Source: Beroe forskalii (Eukaryota; Ctenophora; Nuda; Beroida; Beroidae). From it: a stretch of 64,000 nt of DNA. The stretch is from assembly GCA_011033025.1 (NCBI GenBank), contig WFMF01000049.1:434001-498000 (forward strand). Reading direction: 5' to 3'. The notes under the pieces were generated by a model. The model made no database searches. It had not been told where the DNA came from and saw only the letters and a list, made by a program, of their open reading frames with translations. How positions within the stretch are numbered: position 1 is the first letter of the stretch; the number at the start of each line of letters is the position of its first letter. Made by a program: the position numbers and the translations under genes. This document shows positions 23,501 through 38,500 of this stretch, piece after piece.

Positions 23501-26500
23501 GGAGAAGCAATGAAACATCTCCTCTAACCCCCCTCTCCCAGGGAGAAGCAATGAAACATCTCCTCTAATCCCCCTCTCCCAGGGAGAAGCAATGAAACAT
23601 CTCCTCTAACCCCCCTCTCCCAGGGAGAAGCAATGAAACATCTCCTCTAATCCCCTCTCCCAGGGAGAAGCAATGAAACATCTCCTCTAACCCCCTCTCC
23701 CAGGGAGAAGCAATGAAACATCTCCTCTAATCCCCCTCTCCCAGGGAGAAGCAATGAAACATCTCTAATCCCCCCTCTCCCAGGGAGAAGCAATGAAACA
23801 TCTCCTCTAATCCCCCTCTCCCAGGGAGAAGCAATGAAACATCTCCTCTAATCCCCCTCCCAGGGAGAAGCAATGAAACATCTCCTCTAATCCCCCTCTC
23901 CCAGGGAGAAGCAATGAAACATCTCCTCTAATCCCCCTCTCCCAGGGAGAAGCAATGAAACATCTCTCTAATCCCCCCTCTCCCAGGGAGAAGCCATGAA
24001 GATCCAGGACCGGTCCGAGGAGTTGTGTCGGGAGAACGACAGACTCTACAACCAGGTGGATCTCCTCAACAAGGAGCTGGAGATGGAACGGGGCAAGCTC
24101 AAGACCAAGATACGCGAACTCATGGACGAGAGGGAACGGGGCAAACGTCTCGATACTCAGCTCATTGGTAGGTGTTCCCTCGATATTCAGCTTATTAGTT
24201 GGTGTCCAATGATGGTCTTATGTTTCGTAAATATACACAGTAGACGCTCGTCAAGTCTACTGGGCCCCAGAACGGAGGGGCTTTTTTAACGTTTTTGATG
24301 AATTTTATCATGAAATTCAAGCTGCTGATTCCTTGATTTGTGTGACAAACTTATGAATTTTCCAACGATCGACATTCTTGCAACTTGCCCAAGTACCCAC
24401 CCTGATCTGGAATGTACCCCATATTGGTGTTTTAAAAACAATGTCAACCAGCAAGCAATGAGTTGCACGCGAGGAAAGTTGAGGAGTTGAACAGGAAGCT
24501 AGCTTCTGAAGAAGTTCAGAGGAAGAAGTTACAGAGCACCGTCAAGGGTTGGTTGCTGCAAGAGCACCTATTGCATGGGTGTATGCTGCTTTCTCTCGTC
24601 TCCTCTGCTTATAGCATGCATGCGGCACCGCCTTTCACTCTAGAATATACAAATGACGATTTCTTTCCTTTCATTGATATCTGAGATTTGCTGATGTAAA
24701 TAAAAAGATGCAATAAAAAGGATTGTTCAAAATTGATCAACCAATTTAGAACAATCCGTTTTATTGCATCTTTATTGTGTCTTATCCGCCCAACCACTTA
24801 CATGATTGCTCATTATATTTACGAGCTGATAATGGTTTTCTCATCGGCATTTAGTGTTATTCATGTTATTATCATACCATGTGGTAATAACACGATTGTT
24901 ATTTCATTGTAAAGCATTTGTTTTCTGTTCATAGCGTTCACTTCAAAGGATTCTAGAGTTCTGGCGCCACCATCAATTGCATGAAGCATGTCTATTAACC
25001 AGCAAGACAACGAACTGTTACTCAACAAATGAAGTCTTTGATAACTCCTCCCGTTTTTATCTTTTGTGTTTTGATCTCATGTTTTTATCTTTTGTGCTGT
25101 ATCGCTGCTGTTGAAAAATGAAACATAAGGTAGAAATTCTGACTGTTAAAGCTGACTTTGCATTTTAGTAGGCGTTAATTCATTGCCTTTCAGCGATGTT
25201 ATTTATCTTCTCCTTTTCAGATCTAACATCCCTCACATCCCTCCTTTTCAACTGTAGTCTTTCATGAATTAAATGTATCCAACACATGTCGCAGGGTATG
25301 ACACTTGCTCATTCCCTCCCCTTATTTCAGCTAACCGTGAGACACACAAGAAGAAGCTCGATGAGATGTTCGAATTCCATCGTAAAGAAGTCGAGGAGTT
25401 AACTGCTAAGAGGGATCTCTCCGAAGAACAGGTACTAGGGTGTGATAAGTTGAGAATCGCACTCCTAGCGACCTAACGTATCTCAGTGATGCAATGTGAT
25501 GTACAATGCTTATATTGGCCAATCAATGAAATCGTAGAATTTAGATCAGATGACAAAATAAGCATTCCAACAACGAAACTGGTTCCGTATTTCGTATCTT
25601 ATAAAATTTATATATTTCTGAACTCCTGTCAATGCCCCTCCTTTTAGTACGCTATATATCTTCTCGTAAGAAAGATGTCTAATATAGGCAAGTTACTGAT
25701 ATCTGCCTGCCTTTGTCAGGCGAAGGTACTGGCTAAGTTGGTAAACGTTGACTCGACTCCCAAGGAAGTTGTCTCCACAGATTGCCAGACTAGTTGCTCT
25801 ACGGTCCTCTCCGAGTGAGTAGTCAATGATGAATGGAATCACGGTCATTTCACCTGATCATGCATAATGCAAACATTCTATCAGCTCTACACATACCTAG
25901 TACTATAAACATAAACCAAGTATCAGTTGTGTTGGGTACTGACAATCCCGAACATCATGTCTGCAGTATTTGCAATGGTCTGCGTACGTGTGTTGTCTGA
26001 GCAGATCCAATCACATACACACACGAGATTATCATGAGATATAGGCACTGAGAAGTGCAGTACTGAGTACTGAGTAGTCCAGACATCAACTGTATCATGA
26101 TAAGAGATCATTCACTGGTCTACTGACCGTACTCTGAGAGTTCAGAGATCATAACCAGGAATACCAACAGAACTTCCTGCTACTGCCTTCTACAACAGGA
26201 GTAGGTACACGAGTAACTGCCTAATATACAAGTCCTGATCTTCCGAGATAATAATCACATCTTCCAGAGTTTTACCTGGTTTCGTGCCATGGAACGCATG
26301 GCTTTGTGGAGGATTTTATGATTCGCTGCAGCGGCATAGAATTTCTAGATAATCGCGCAGGGGTTTATAAATGATGATATTATGATCATAATATTATTAT
26401 TATGACCATTGTTGTTCCACATAATGTGGGAGGTGAAGTATGCTGTTATTGGCTCGGAAGCCCACCGTACTAATAAGTTGCTTGTGTGTTATTGTTGATG

Positions 26501-29500
26501 ATCCACCGTAGCTTTATCCCTGAAGACTAATGTTGGACGAGTAGTTGAGCAATTGAAATACCGGAACTCATCCGTCACTATTGTACCCCGTCCTCCGAGA
26601 ATCTGCAGTGGCGGGATGACGTCATAGCCCTGTTCTGGAGTGCTGAACTGATGACATCACCTCGCCTCCACGTCGACTGTGGGGTCTAGTAACAAATAGC
26701 TAAAATATACGTGACTATGGCTCGAGTGCGGATTTCCTTTCCCTCTACTCCAGGACCATAGCAAGCTGTGTGGTGTGTGTTTAGGGATATATTATAGTCG
26801 GATTTGTCCATCATTTGCTGCGTGGTTTTGTTTGTATTCATGCCCTCAGTACAGCTGCGTATACGTCAGGTAATTAGTACCTCTATATCCACCAATTACT
26901 TCGTACAAGCTGCAGCTTGACCCAGCATCCAGCTCGGGTTTAGTACAAGGTGAATTCTGCTGATATTAATCACTCGCCTGAGGAGTTATACTAAAGTATT
27001 CGAGGAGTTTACTAGAGCACTCCATCCTGAGGCCTCTGGCATTGTCTTTGTGCTCCCATAAAGTGCTCAGTCCAAACTCCGCCCATACGCAGTTTTTAGA
27101 TTGCTTTAAGGTTTTAACGTTAGGCCAAGGAAAGGACCCGCAATCTTCCCCTGCGTCACCGTTGGTTGTATCTCACTTCCACTCTCCACAGGTCCAGGGT
27201 CTACTTCATATCCGGGTTAATTCCATTCAACGATAATTTCCTTCTCGAACTTGTAGTTGTCACATTAGTGGGCACTACTTTCTGTTTGATCTACAAATTG
27301 CAGCACATTTGCGTACTGTAGATAAGCCTTAGGATTCCAGAATTCTATCCGACGTTTCAGGATAACAGAGAAAGTACCGGACGTTTGTCTCATATTCTAC
27401 ATGCTGTGACTATGCGTAATTTTAAACCCTAAATACACTCAATGACCATCCGTCCTTGCATAACTTACCCAGACGATAAAAGCGGCTGAGCAGCAGTATT
27501 CACTAGGTATTCATATTACTGCAGGAACAGGGTAAATCCTGCAAGGTAGGTGTAAATCCTGCCGGGGACGGGTAAATCCTGCAAGGGTTATTCCTCCAAT
27601 GGTTGCTGGGAATGGTCGAGGCAGTATACCGGAAAGCTCGTACAGTATTATTTTCAATAATTGGCCTTATGACGCAGTGGTGATATATTTCCAAATTTCC
27701 CTCCACAATTTCACCGGCTTTACACAACAGGAAGAAAGGCACATGTGCAGCTTGTCTAGTCATCATACACGTAATAAAGCACTGTAATCTGGTGTACTGA
27801 TGAGTATATAATATTGTGATGGTTATGTTGCGCACACGTTCTTTCTCTGCTATAACCGTGGCATGATAATGGCTTTTTGAATCAGGGAGTTAGGCGTTTA
27901 ACAAGTCTCAGTAGTGAAAATTTGATAGAACTTCCTGATAGGATATGATCGTATACTTTGTTGTAACTAGTAAATGGCATGCTTCAAGACCTGTCAAATA
28001 TGTCGGAGGAAATTATTTGACCAGAGCACGCCAATAATTATCGATTTTCCATCTCTATTTGATTTCTTCACGTACACGCCGCGTCATTTATTGAAGTAAG
28101 AATGAAGGTAAGATGCCTCAGATCTCGAGTTAAAATTCATTAAAACAATGGTTCTCAAGCTTTTGGGAATCAAATTCGAAACTGCAGGAAATTAAATGAA
28201 AGGCTCAGAATTGATTCTTATTAAAGCTTTAAAACATCCGCTGCTGAAAAAATCATTCGGACAGAGTCCCAATTACTACTTTTTTTCATTATATCGCGGC
28301 GGGGTTATCCATAGTTTCAAGCACTTTGACTTTCTGGTTAACTGACTATAAAAAAGAGAAAAGTTATGTTTGTAAACCGCGTGGACCACGCCTATATTAA
28401 AACTGTAACCATTGCTCTAAAGTCGGTTTCATTTAATCAACTAGGAATGGTGTTAGTCTTTATGGTGTTATTTTGTGTACAATTGTTGCCCTAAAACTCT
28501 TACACCCTTGTTCCATATGCATATTTTTAGTCGAATTTTTACTCGAATATCCGCGAGAGGAAATTCGAGTAAAAATTCGAGTCGAATTTCTGGGATATTC
28601 GGGCAAATATCCGCGCAAAATATCTGTCAACGTGTTTACAGATTTTCTCTGCTGTACTCGAATATTTGCGGTAATTGATACCTTGATTAGATCAGGCACC
28701 AATGCTTATTAGTCGGATATTTGGGTGAGATATTTGCTCTTGGTTCCATATGCATATTTTCTGTGAGATTTTCTCATGACGAACTTAATGAGATAATTAA
28801 TATACCTACACACAACCTATTACACGGCTGTGTTCTGCGTACAGTGTGTACCTACACACTCTTTGAATTAGAAACACACACGGACTTGCGTCGTTCGAAG
28901 AAGTGGATATTGGATAAATTTCTGCTTCTCTCTCAAAATTCATATAAATACTGACAATTGTACTCCAGTACTCAATACTTCAATAGTACCCTCTCAATAA
29001 TTAATAATTTACGATAACAAAACTAATTGTAAAACTTAAGTTTAAATGATACGACTGGAACAGTTGGTATCGCTATTAAAAAGCTATAAGCTATCTTAAC
29101 TTAAATCAAATCTTGTATAATCAAATCTTATATAATCAAATCTTGTATAATCTTGATAATGAATTAATCAAATCATGAGATTATCGTAGTGCGTCATCTC
29201 ATGACCAAGACTTGAGCATACATTATGAAAGTATGAAAGTATAGTACGGGGGAGACCAGATAGTACGGGGGAGCCCAGATAGTACGGGGGAGACCAGATA
29301 GTATGGGGGAACCCAGATATTACGGGGGACTGGGGGAGACCAGATAGTACGGGGGGCCCCAGATAGTACGGGGGAGACCAGATTGTATGGGGGAGACCAG
29401 ATAGTATGGGGGACCCAGATAGTACGGGGGAGCCCAAGTTGGCATGGGGGAGCTCACGGCAGTACGAGGGAGCCCAGATAGTACGGGGGAGCCCAGATAG

Positions 29501-32500
29501 TACGGTGGAGCCTAGATAGTACGCGGGAGCCCAAGTTAGTACGGGGAGCCCAAGTTAGTACGGGGGAGCCCAAGTTAGTAGTTAGTACGGGGAAGCCCAG
29601 ATAGTACGGGGGAACCCTGATACTCTGATAGTACGGAGGAGCCCAATTTGGTACTGGGGCGCCCAAGTTAGTTCGGGGGAGCCCAAGTTGGTTCGGGGGA
29701 GCCCAAGTTGGTATGGGGGAGCTCTGATAGTACGGGGGAGCCCAGATTGAGATAGTATGGGGGAGCCCTGATACTACGGGGGAGCCCAAGTTGACATGGG
29801 AGCACAAAATGGGGGAGCCACGTTAGTACAGAGTCAGATACTGCAGGGGAGCCCAGATAGTACAGGGGAGACCAGATAGTACGGGGAGCCCAAATAGTAC
29901 CGGGAAACCAGATAGTATGGGGAGACCAGATAGTACGGGGAGACCAGATAGTACAGGGGAGCCCAGATAATACGGGAGACCAGATTGTATGGGAGAGACC
30001 AGATAGTATGGGGAACCCAGATAGACGGTTTGTCCCGGTCATGTTTAAGTTTATGGCATCGTTCATTACATCGGCCAATTCATTAACAAAACAGTCTAAT
30101 TGAGTGACAATTGAGCTAAGGAATATCTGATTAGATTGAAATTATAGCTATAAATGCTATCAAAACACGTTGGTATCAATTTGTAATGTTCACGATACAA
30201 AATAAGGAATGCTGGTACTCCTTCTTGCCTATACGTCATCACAAGGACCCCAAGAAAAATAATAATTTCAATCGCATTCATTCCCTTTTGCACTGATCTT
30301 TCCAGTTTCGGATCAGAAGTTGAACGCCATCAACCATATTGCGTGTATGATGCAAGTGTGTAGTGTGTACATATAAGTCATTATACTATTAATCTATTTC
30401 CCTATTACAATACATTGAGGTGATTATGATGTGCTCGCCCATCGAGTATCATTCTGCAGCCGTGTCGTCTTTCAAAATTGAATTACGATTCACCCTGCGT
30501 GCTAAAAGTTCGACTGGAAAATATGCATATGGAGCCCAGAGCGTCTCTGGGATTTTTTCAAGGTCAAATATTCGACTCGAATATTCTAGTCGAATATATC
30601 AATATGGAACAAGGGTGTAAGGATCTCGCCACTCAAACGGCCTTCCACGCCCATAATCTAAAGAGCTAAAGGAGTCGTGCTAAAAACTATCTGTACTATG
30701 ACCCTTTGGTTTCATCGATCTGAAATGTGGTATTGTGGTCTGTAAAATACCTAACTGGTGAGGCATTAAGTTATTAGCCGATACCGTTCACCTCTCTACA
30801 ACTCATTTCAACTACTAGTTTTTTGTCTTGAAATATGGGCATTACTGTTTCTTTCCCTAATTTAACAAGACCTGCGGAATAAAAGCATCTCGTCTCGTTA
30901 ATTAGAGACTCATCAACCTCCTAATCTCCTATAGTCGGATATGACATGTAGGTATCGTCTGTTTCGTTTATTATGGCATATTTGAGAGTGCTGTAGCAGG
31001 GACATGCTTTTAGTTTTGATGTCGACTGATATCGTCCTGATGGAGCTAATAGATGAACATTTGATGTTCAAAAGTTCATTTCATGAATTTCAAAATGGTC
31101 TGGTAATTGTGAAGATTTTAATTTTAGGTAGGAAAAAGAGGCTCTCAGTGAGGTTATTTTACCATGTTCCCTGATAGCAGTAAGACGACCCTGGCGACAC
31201 ATTTTGTTCGTCCCCAATGAAAACCTAGACCACATTTTGACTCTTAGGAATATGTTGAACAAACTTGAGGCCCGTAGGCTATTTTCAAACCTATGGAAGG
31301 GCAAGAAAACTCTCATTTAGTCAAATCATTCGAAGAGAGTGAGAACAGTGCGTCAAAAAAAGCAGCTCACTATTTTGGCTGCAGAATGCAGAAAACTCGC
31401 GATTTTCACTTGAATGTTGGAGAATATTTCGTGCTCACCATCACCAAAATCACTAGATATGCAAAAGTTCTTAAAAGTCAACTGAGTACCACGAGCAGGC
31501 CAGAGTTGATGCGAGGTCAGCTTCGCTGAGACACTAGAGAATATGGCCTCACTTATGGTTTACAGGTTTTTCATGGGTTGTGTTGGTTGGAAATGGCAAA
31601 CTGGAGTAAGGATAATGCAATACAATGCCTAAGGAAGCTGAGTAACCCATTGAGCCACGTAACAATGCTGGTTTGGGGTGTTGTTTTGGCCAAAAGCCTG
31701 ATCATTTCACCATAATGGAGCTCAAATGGCTCTAAATCAGCACTCAAATTTGAAGTGAGTGAAGTTTTCCAGCAAAAACCTCAAATCTAGCTGGAATCCA
31801 ACCTGATCACAACTCAGGAGCACTGGAGTGACCCCCCATACCTAAATTTTGACCAAAAAAATAATTTAAGCGATTTTGATGACAAAATGATGAGTAAAAA
31901 CTTTCCAGCTCTATGGCCTCCCTACTTGTCCAAATATATTACCAGTGGTTCCTGGCTATGGCTAGCGTTTAAGACGATGATATTCAACGGGAAAAACCAA
32001 CCCTGACCCTTAAGCGAGTCCTTTAAGACAGCATTCACCACTCTATTCAAGAAGCTTCAACACTGGAATTGGGAAAACATCAGTTTAGCAGTTGTTGAGC
32101 GCCTGGGACTATGTCAAAAAAGGATATGCTTCATAACATGGATTTTCGAAAATGTTCATCTATTTCACGAATTGTGTGCATAATTTCATAGCTCAAATAA
32201 TTTCCGTTTTCCTCTGATAACAATATAAAATATGCCATGATAAACGTTACGTAGTATAGTTTCAGTGATTCCTGAATTCCTCATTAACGATGCAATCTAC
32301 ATGAGTTAGCAACATTACCATGTAAATATAGTGACGTCATGACCCTTACCGACATGATTGCTCACCGAACGAACAGTTCATGATTGTTCTTGTTTGTAGG
32401 ACGCTTTGGCGCTCAATGACCAACAACCGTCATTTCATTCTGTCGAATGTACTTGTGATAAATTTTATTCATTATTGGAGCTTTTGTGATGACTCCCACA

Positions 32501-35500
32501 GTCCAGCTCGTGTAAAGTCCGCGCACGAAAATTAGGCGGTTCAGCTTCATCAAATCATTACAAAGTGCTATGATAGTGGCACCATCTCAACTGCCTAAAT
32601 TTCGAGTGGGCATATTGAGTGGACGTCGACAAAGTCATGCAATATGCAAATTAGCATTTGTAACTGTTTCTCTGGATGAAGTACTGCAATAGTGAAGTAC
32701 TCACTAAATTGAGCGATATGTATGCACTATGCATACTTGCCGATTTGTATGCATACCCATACGTGTTCAAAAAGAAGGGCGATTTTGCTTTTTTGGCTCT
32801 TTTTATCGTACTGTGTGAAACTGGATTATAGTTGTACCTTGATTGTTTCTGATATATCATAAGACTAGTCATTGTTCTGTATAACTGTGAAAAGCTTCTT
32901 AAATTGGCCTTCATATATGAGTGAGTTAGGTCCATATAAAGGTAGGTACTTTCGATATTTTTCAGTTTTCAAACTGAATTCGGAAGCTGATAGGTGTGGC
33001 TTCATGCTGCTAGAATTTCATGAGAATTGTTTTTGAAATAGAAAAGTTCCAATCCTGCGACTTCAGAACTTTTTCAGAAAATGTTGCAAACAATGGAAAA
33101 CAGTTTATTAAATATATTATTTTGAAAACAAGCATCTGACTGCAAAATGGGTTTCTTATCATCTTCAGAGGGATATGCACACCTCATTAAGGCTAGGGGT
33201 ACACCTTGCACTGTGGTTGAACGCCTTGTATGGTCCGGGGGCTGTACGCCCTAGGACGTAGGGCCCCAGGAGCTACACAATGGATCAAATCATCGCATGA
33301 TATTCTATGCCGTGATCTAACCTCATATTCGGCACGGCAATTCTATAATTTTGAGGTGTATTACATATAATGAATTGTCAATAGTTCTACAATCTATGCT
33401 CCCCATTGATGCACTTCACTGTACCAACTCTCCTAGCACCGGATCAAAGACCTCCCCCGATTGTATTGAGAGAAATAACTGTACTCGTTGCCGTCCCTCA
33501 TGCACTTCTGACTTTGCCCCTTGTTTTAATTTTACCACTACCATACTTTAATATATCTTGGAGTTATCTGACGAACGGGAACAGACCCACAAGAGGTCCA
33601 TTTGTCTTCAAGGAGTAACTGATCTCTGTTATCTCACTCACTAGGAAGTTTCATGCTCCTCAACCAATTAGAACCAAGCTAATGAGAGATCCTTATCTCA
33701 TCTTTAACATAGGATTTCTATTCCCTGGGCTTATCTGAAGGCAGTGGCCGACATGTCGTGGGATTTCTCAGGTGTAAGGGGGAGGTCCTATTAACAGAGT
33801 TACTCCCGACCACTTGCGATATAATACATACATATATAATACAGGACTTATTATTATAGCCCTTCTTTAATTAGAGCAAGCTATCTAATAATATAATACA
33901 TATATAGCCGCCGGGCGCTTAATCAATATATTACACACCGTTCTAAACCATAATATATATTTTATATATACTGCTATATATATGTTGGACGTCTAGCGGG
34001 GAGGTTGCCCGACATAAATTGCACGTGTCTCTCTGATCTGGGAAATCCCTCTGATTTGTCTTGTGTGAGCTGCTACTACCTACTATATAGAACTATGTAT
34101 GTGTCGTGGTGTGGTTTGTAGTATAGTGCTCCTGATTGATGGTCCTTCTGCCCACTCTGCACGCAACCCTCCGCTCGTGACACGTGGTGAGTACAATGGG
34201 TGTGAGTACCTGATAAAGTGATAAGGTCTCCAGTGAACAGGGTGATTACCTGATTAGGGTCTCTATTATCACCAGTCTTACTGGTTAATCTAGTATCATT
34301 GTAGTCTGACGAAAATCGTCGACAAAGTTTCGACTTCGATTCTTAATGAGAACTTGGTAAATAAATTGAATCTACGTGTATGGAAAAATATCAAGTAGGT
34401 ACGAACGATTGACCTTGCTTTTACTAAGTTCTATCATTGAAGTTTACAATTCGTGCGGGCCTTGATTAGCAGTGCAGCAATCCCTGCTAACGGTTGGTAA
34501 TGCTTTCATGAATAGAATCCTTGTTATTCTTGAAATCCATCCTATTTATGAAATCCCTCCTATTCTTGTATTCTTGAAATCCCTCTTATTCTTGACATCT
34601 CTCCCTTTGCAGCAGTGGGATACCGTGCTCAGAGGAGTCGAAGGCTTCAACCCTCGAGACCCTGTCTGAAGTTGAGCGACTCAAGGACCAACTAGCTCAG
34701 GTGATTGAAATAGCATTGTTCCTGGTGTGCTGAAAACGTAAAAATGGTACTACATAAGGTATATTGGGAGCCTTATGATTACGACTTTCGGTATATTTTA
34801 GTATTTCACAACAAGAATCACGACTGGGAATTGGGAAGGAATGGAAATTTGTTTCAGTTAGTCCCAGGCTGATAGCGATATCGGCGGCATTTTAGTTTAC
34901 CGGAAATTGTTTTGATTTTAAAATAATCAGTGCAAAGAATTCCTTTGATATTCCAAGAATCTTGACTGGACTAACTGATTAACTGAGACAAGGCGCGCTG
35001 AATAATGGATCAGTAAAGTACAGTATGCACTACACAGTTAACACTTTATACTATATACTACACACCAGATACACTATACACTACACAATAATATACACTA
35101 CACACTACAGAATATACACTACACTAGATACACTATACACTACAATATACAGTACACAACTACACAAAATACACAGTATACACTATTCACTACACTCTAT
35201 ACATTATGTACACTAAACACTATACACTACACATTATGCACTGCACACTATACACAACGCAACACAATACACACTTTACACTGCACACCATACACTACAC
35301 ACCAGATGCACTACAGAATACACACTATACACTACACTATACACTTTACACACTAGACAATACACACAACACAATACACAATACACTACACACTATACAC
35401 TACATACCATACACAGACACACTATACTCTTTACACTATACAATACACAGTACACACTACACTATACACTTTACACACTATACAATACACACTATACATT

Positions 35501-38500
35501 ACACACTACACTATACAAAATACACAATATACACTGCACACTATACACTAGTACACAATACACACAGTATACACTATACATTATACAATACACCTCCCAC
35601 TTCCCAGATCGAGGAGGAGTACTTGTCGCTGATGGAGCACAGCCGGACGGTGGACGACGAGAAGAAGGAGTTGGAGGACCAGCTGAGAACTATCGAGGTG
35701 AACTTCGTGCGGCAGAACGAGGAAAACAACACTCTCATCGCCATGACCGCCAAAGAGAAGTACACACCTTTACCTTTTAGTCAAGTTTCTTATCTAATCT
35801 TCTTATCTTTATTTGTTGGCGAACCAGGTCTTTGAGTCACACAGGCAGACTACCCTTGAGTTGAGCCACCATGCTTTATTAATTTGTTTTTCCTCCTGAG
35901 TTTGTTCCAGCGTCAAAACATCTGAATCTTTGGAGGAACTCTGGGAGGTCCATGTTTTTTTGTTGAATTCATCTCAACCGCATTTAAGTGAAGCTGTGCT
36001 AGATAAGTGGCTGGTTCTTGGAAGTTTTTTCCGGCAAAACTTCGGATCACTGACCTTATATCGAAATCAGACATAGACATTAGACACCAGACAGGTTTTT
36101 TCCGCTATTCCAAGGAAAATCTCCGTGATTATATATATTAGTAGCTTAATTACATAATAGTAATTACTAATTATGTACCTGATCATCCAATGGTTTCTGG
36201 TATCACTCACGGAATCTGCATGTTGCTCTCCGTTCGTTTGAACCGTAAATCTGAAGTAAAAGTTAGTGGCGTCAACCGGCTGGACTCTTCTGCTAATTCA
36301 CGAGAAGTTTTCAGCTTGAATTTTCCAATAATAATATACTTTTTCTTTAAAACCATGCTGTTTCATAGTTATGCACTGATTAAGAAGAATATTTTAAAGA
36401 AAATAGCGGCCTCTAACAACCAGTCACCAGTGCAAAGTTGTCTAGTACATTTTTTTCTCGATTGTACAGTTTTTGAAAAGATTTCAATTAAGGTCTGAAT
36501 TTTCCACCGGTTCTCATATCTCTCGAGTTGTCACTACTTTTCCATCGTTTGTTCCGTAGCACTAGGGTTTGTTCTATAAAGTGATATCTCAAAAATCGTA
36601 AAAACCTAGGAAAAATTCTCCAATTGAGGACTGATTTTCGATAAAAGATCATTTTGTTACTGCTCTAGTGTTTTGATTACCGATTTATCAAGTGCAAGGT
36701 TTCTCGATGCTTCTAAAATGACTTTTTTACGTGATAAGTGACCTTTGAGTTTGACATGAGATATAACAATTTTACAGAATCTTTTTGACATTTCTAAGTA
36801 CCTAGTATCCTGACATCATATCATTCCTGACATGACAAGACCAGTATTTTGACATGGTATACCTTACCTGACATTGCCATCGTTTTCCTGACATAGTATA
36901 CCTTACTCATTATCTAGTATTTTGACATGGTTTCCTGACATTGTATGCCTGACGTACCCTGTATGCTGACATTGTTTTCCTGACATGACATACCCAGTAT
37001 CAGGCAGGACGTTGAAGTTGAGCTGGATAAGTTACAGAACACTGTTTATCGGAGTGAGGAGATCATATCAGCTGTTCTACCCTCCTCCTTCCCTGCCGAA
37101 GTGGCGAAACCTAGACCGGTTTGTATTCTAATTACCTCTAAGCTTACAGTCCATTCCACCTTTTACTGGGATATTCAACGTTTTGCAACTTTGATTAAGA
37201 ATGAAAATTTCCCAAAGGAGAAGTAATTGATCTTAACTCAATACTTCTATTTATCAAATGCAATTATTATATAGAAAAGTAGAAACTACACTACAAGTAA
37301 GCTGGTGTCCCAGGACATAACCAGGGCACTGAGTGTGGGGGACGGTGACATCAGTCAGATCAGTCAAAGGAGCAATGACACTGTCAACTACACGCGACTT
37401 TCTGAGGAGCGTGACCCCTCTCTACCCGAATCAGCAAGGTTCCTAGCGGGCATCTACAAAACTACAACTGAGCAGGTTAGTCAATTACTGAATCTGCAAG
37501 GTTCCTAGCGGGCATATACAAAACTACGACTGAACAGGTTAGTCACTACCCGAATCAGCGAGGTTCCTAGCGGGCATCTACAAAACTACAACTGAACGTG
37601 TTAGTCAATTCCTGAATCTACAGGGTTCCTAGCGGGCATCTACAAAAATGCAGCTGAACTGGTTAGTCACTACCCGAATCTGAAAGGTTCCTAGCAGGCA
37701 TCTACAAAAATGCAGCTGAACTGGTTAGTCGCTGCCTGAATCTGCAAGGTTCCTAGCAGGTATCTTCAAAACTACGACTGAACAGGTTAGTCAATTCCTA
37801 AATCAGCAGGGTTCCTAGCGGGCATCTACAAAACTACGACTGAGCAGGTTAGTCACTGATTCGAATCAGCGAGGTTCTTAGCGGGCATCTACAAAACTAC
37901 GACTGAACAGGTTAGTTACTGCCTGAATCAGCGAGGTTCCTAGCAGGCATCTACAAAACTACAATTGAACAGGTTAGTCACTGCCTGAATCAGCGAGGTT
38001 CCTAGCATCTACAAAACTACAACTGAACAGGTGAGTCACTGCTTTAATCTGCAAGGTTCCTAGCGGGCATCTACAAAACTACAACTGAGCAGGTTAGTTG
38101 ATTCCCGAATCTGCAAGGTTCCTAGCGGGTATCTACAAAACTACAACTGAGCAGGTTAGTCAATTCCTAAATCAGCAGGGTTCCTAGCGGGCATCTACAA
38201 AACTACGACTGAGCAGGTTAGTCACTACCCGAATCAGCGAGGTTCTTAGCGGGCATCTACAAAACTACGACTGAACAGGTTAGTTACTGCCTGAATCAGC
38301 GAGGTTCCTAGCAGGCATCTACAAAACTACAATTGAACAGGTTAGTCACTGCCTGAATCAGCGAGGTTCCTAGCGGGCATCTACAAAACTACAACTGAAC
38401 AGGTGAGTCACTGCTTTAATCTGCAAGGTTCCTAGCGGGCATCTACAAAACTACAACTGAGCAGGTTAGTCAATTCCCGAATCTGCAAGGTTCCTAGCGG

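Noticed and set aside
23395-23986. CRISPR-like array
   Set aside because: The units repeat head to tail with no unique spacers. The same holds for the other arrays, and the sequence is eukaryotic.
29168-30078. Long minus-strand frames of Pro/Ser/Gly-rich repeats
   Set aside because: They are the reverse strand of the 19-bp G-rich array, and frames change from unit to unit.
35025-35607. Tyr/His/Thr-rich frame leading into exon 20
   Set aside because: It is simple-repeat DNA before a good acceptor (TTCCCAG). Only 35608 onward has exon-like composition.
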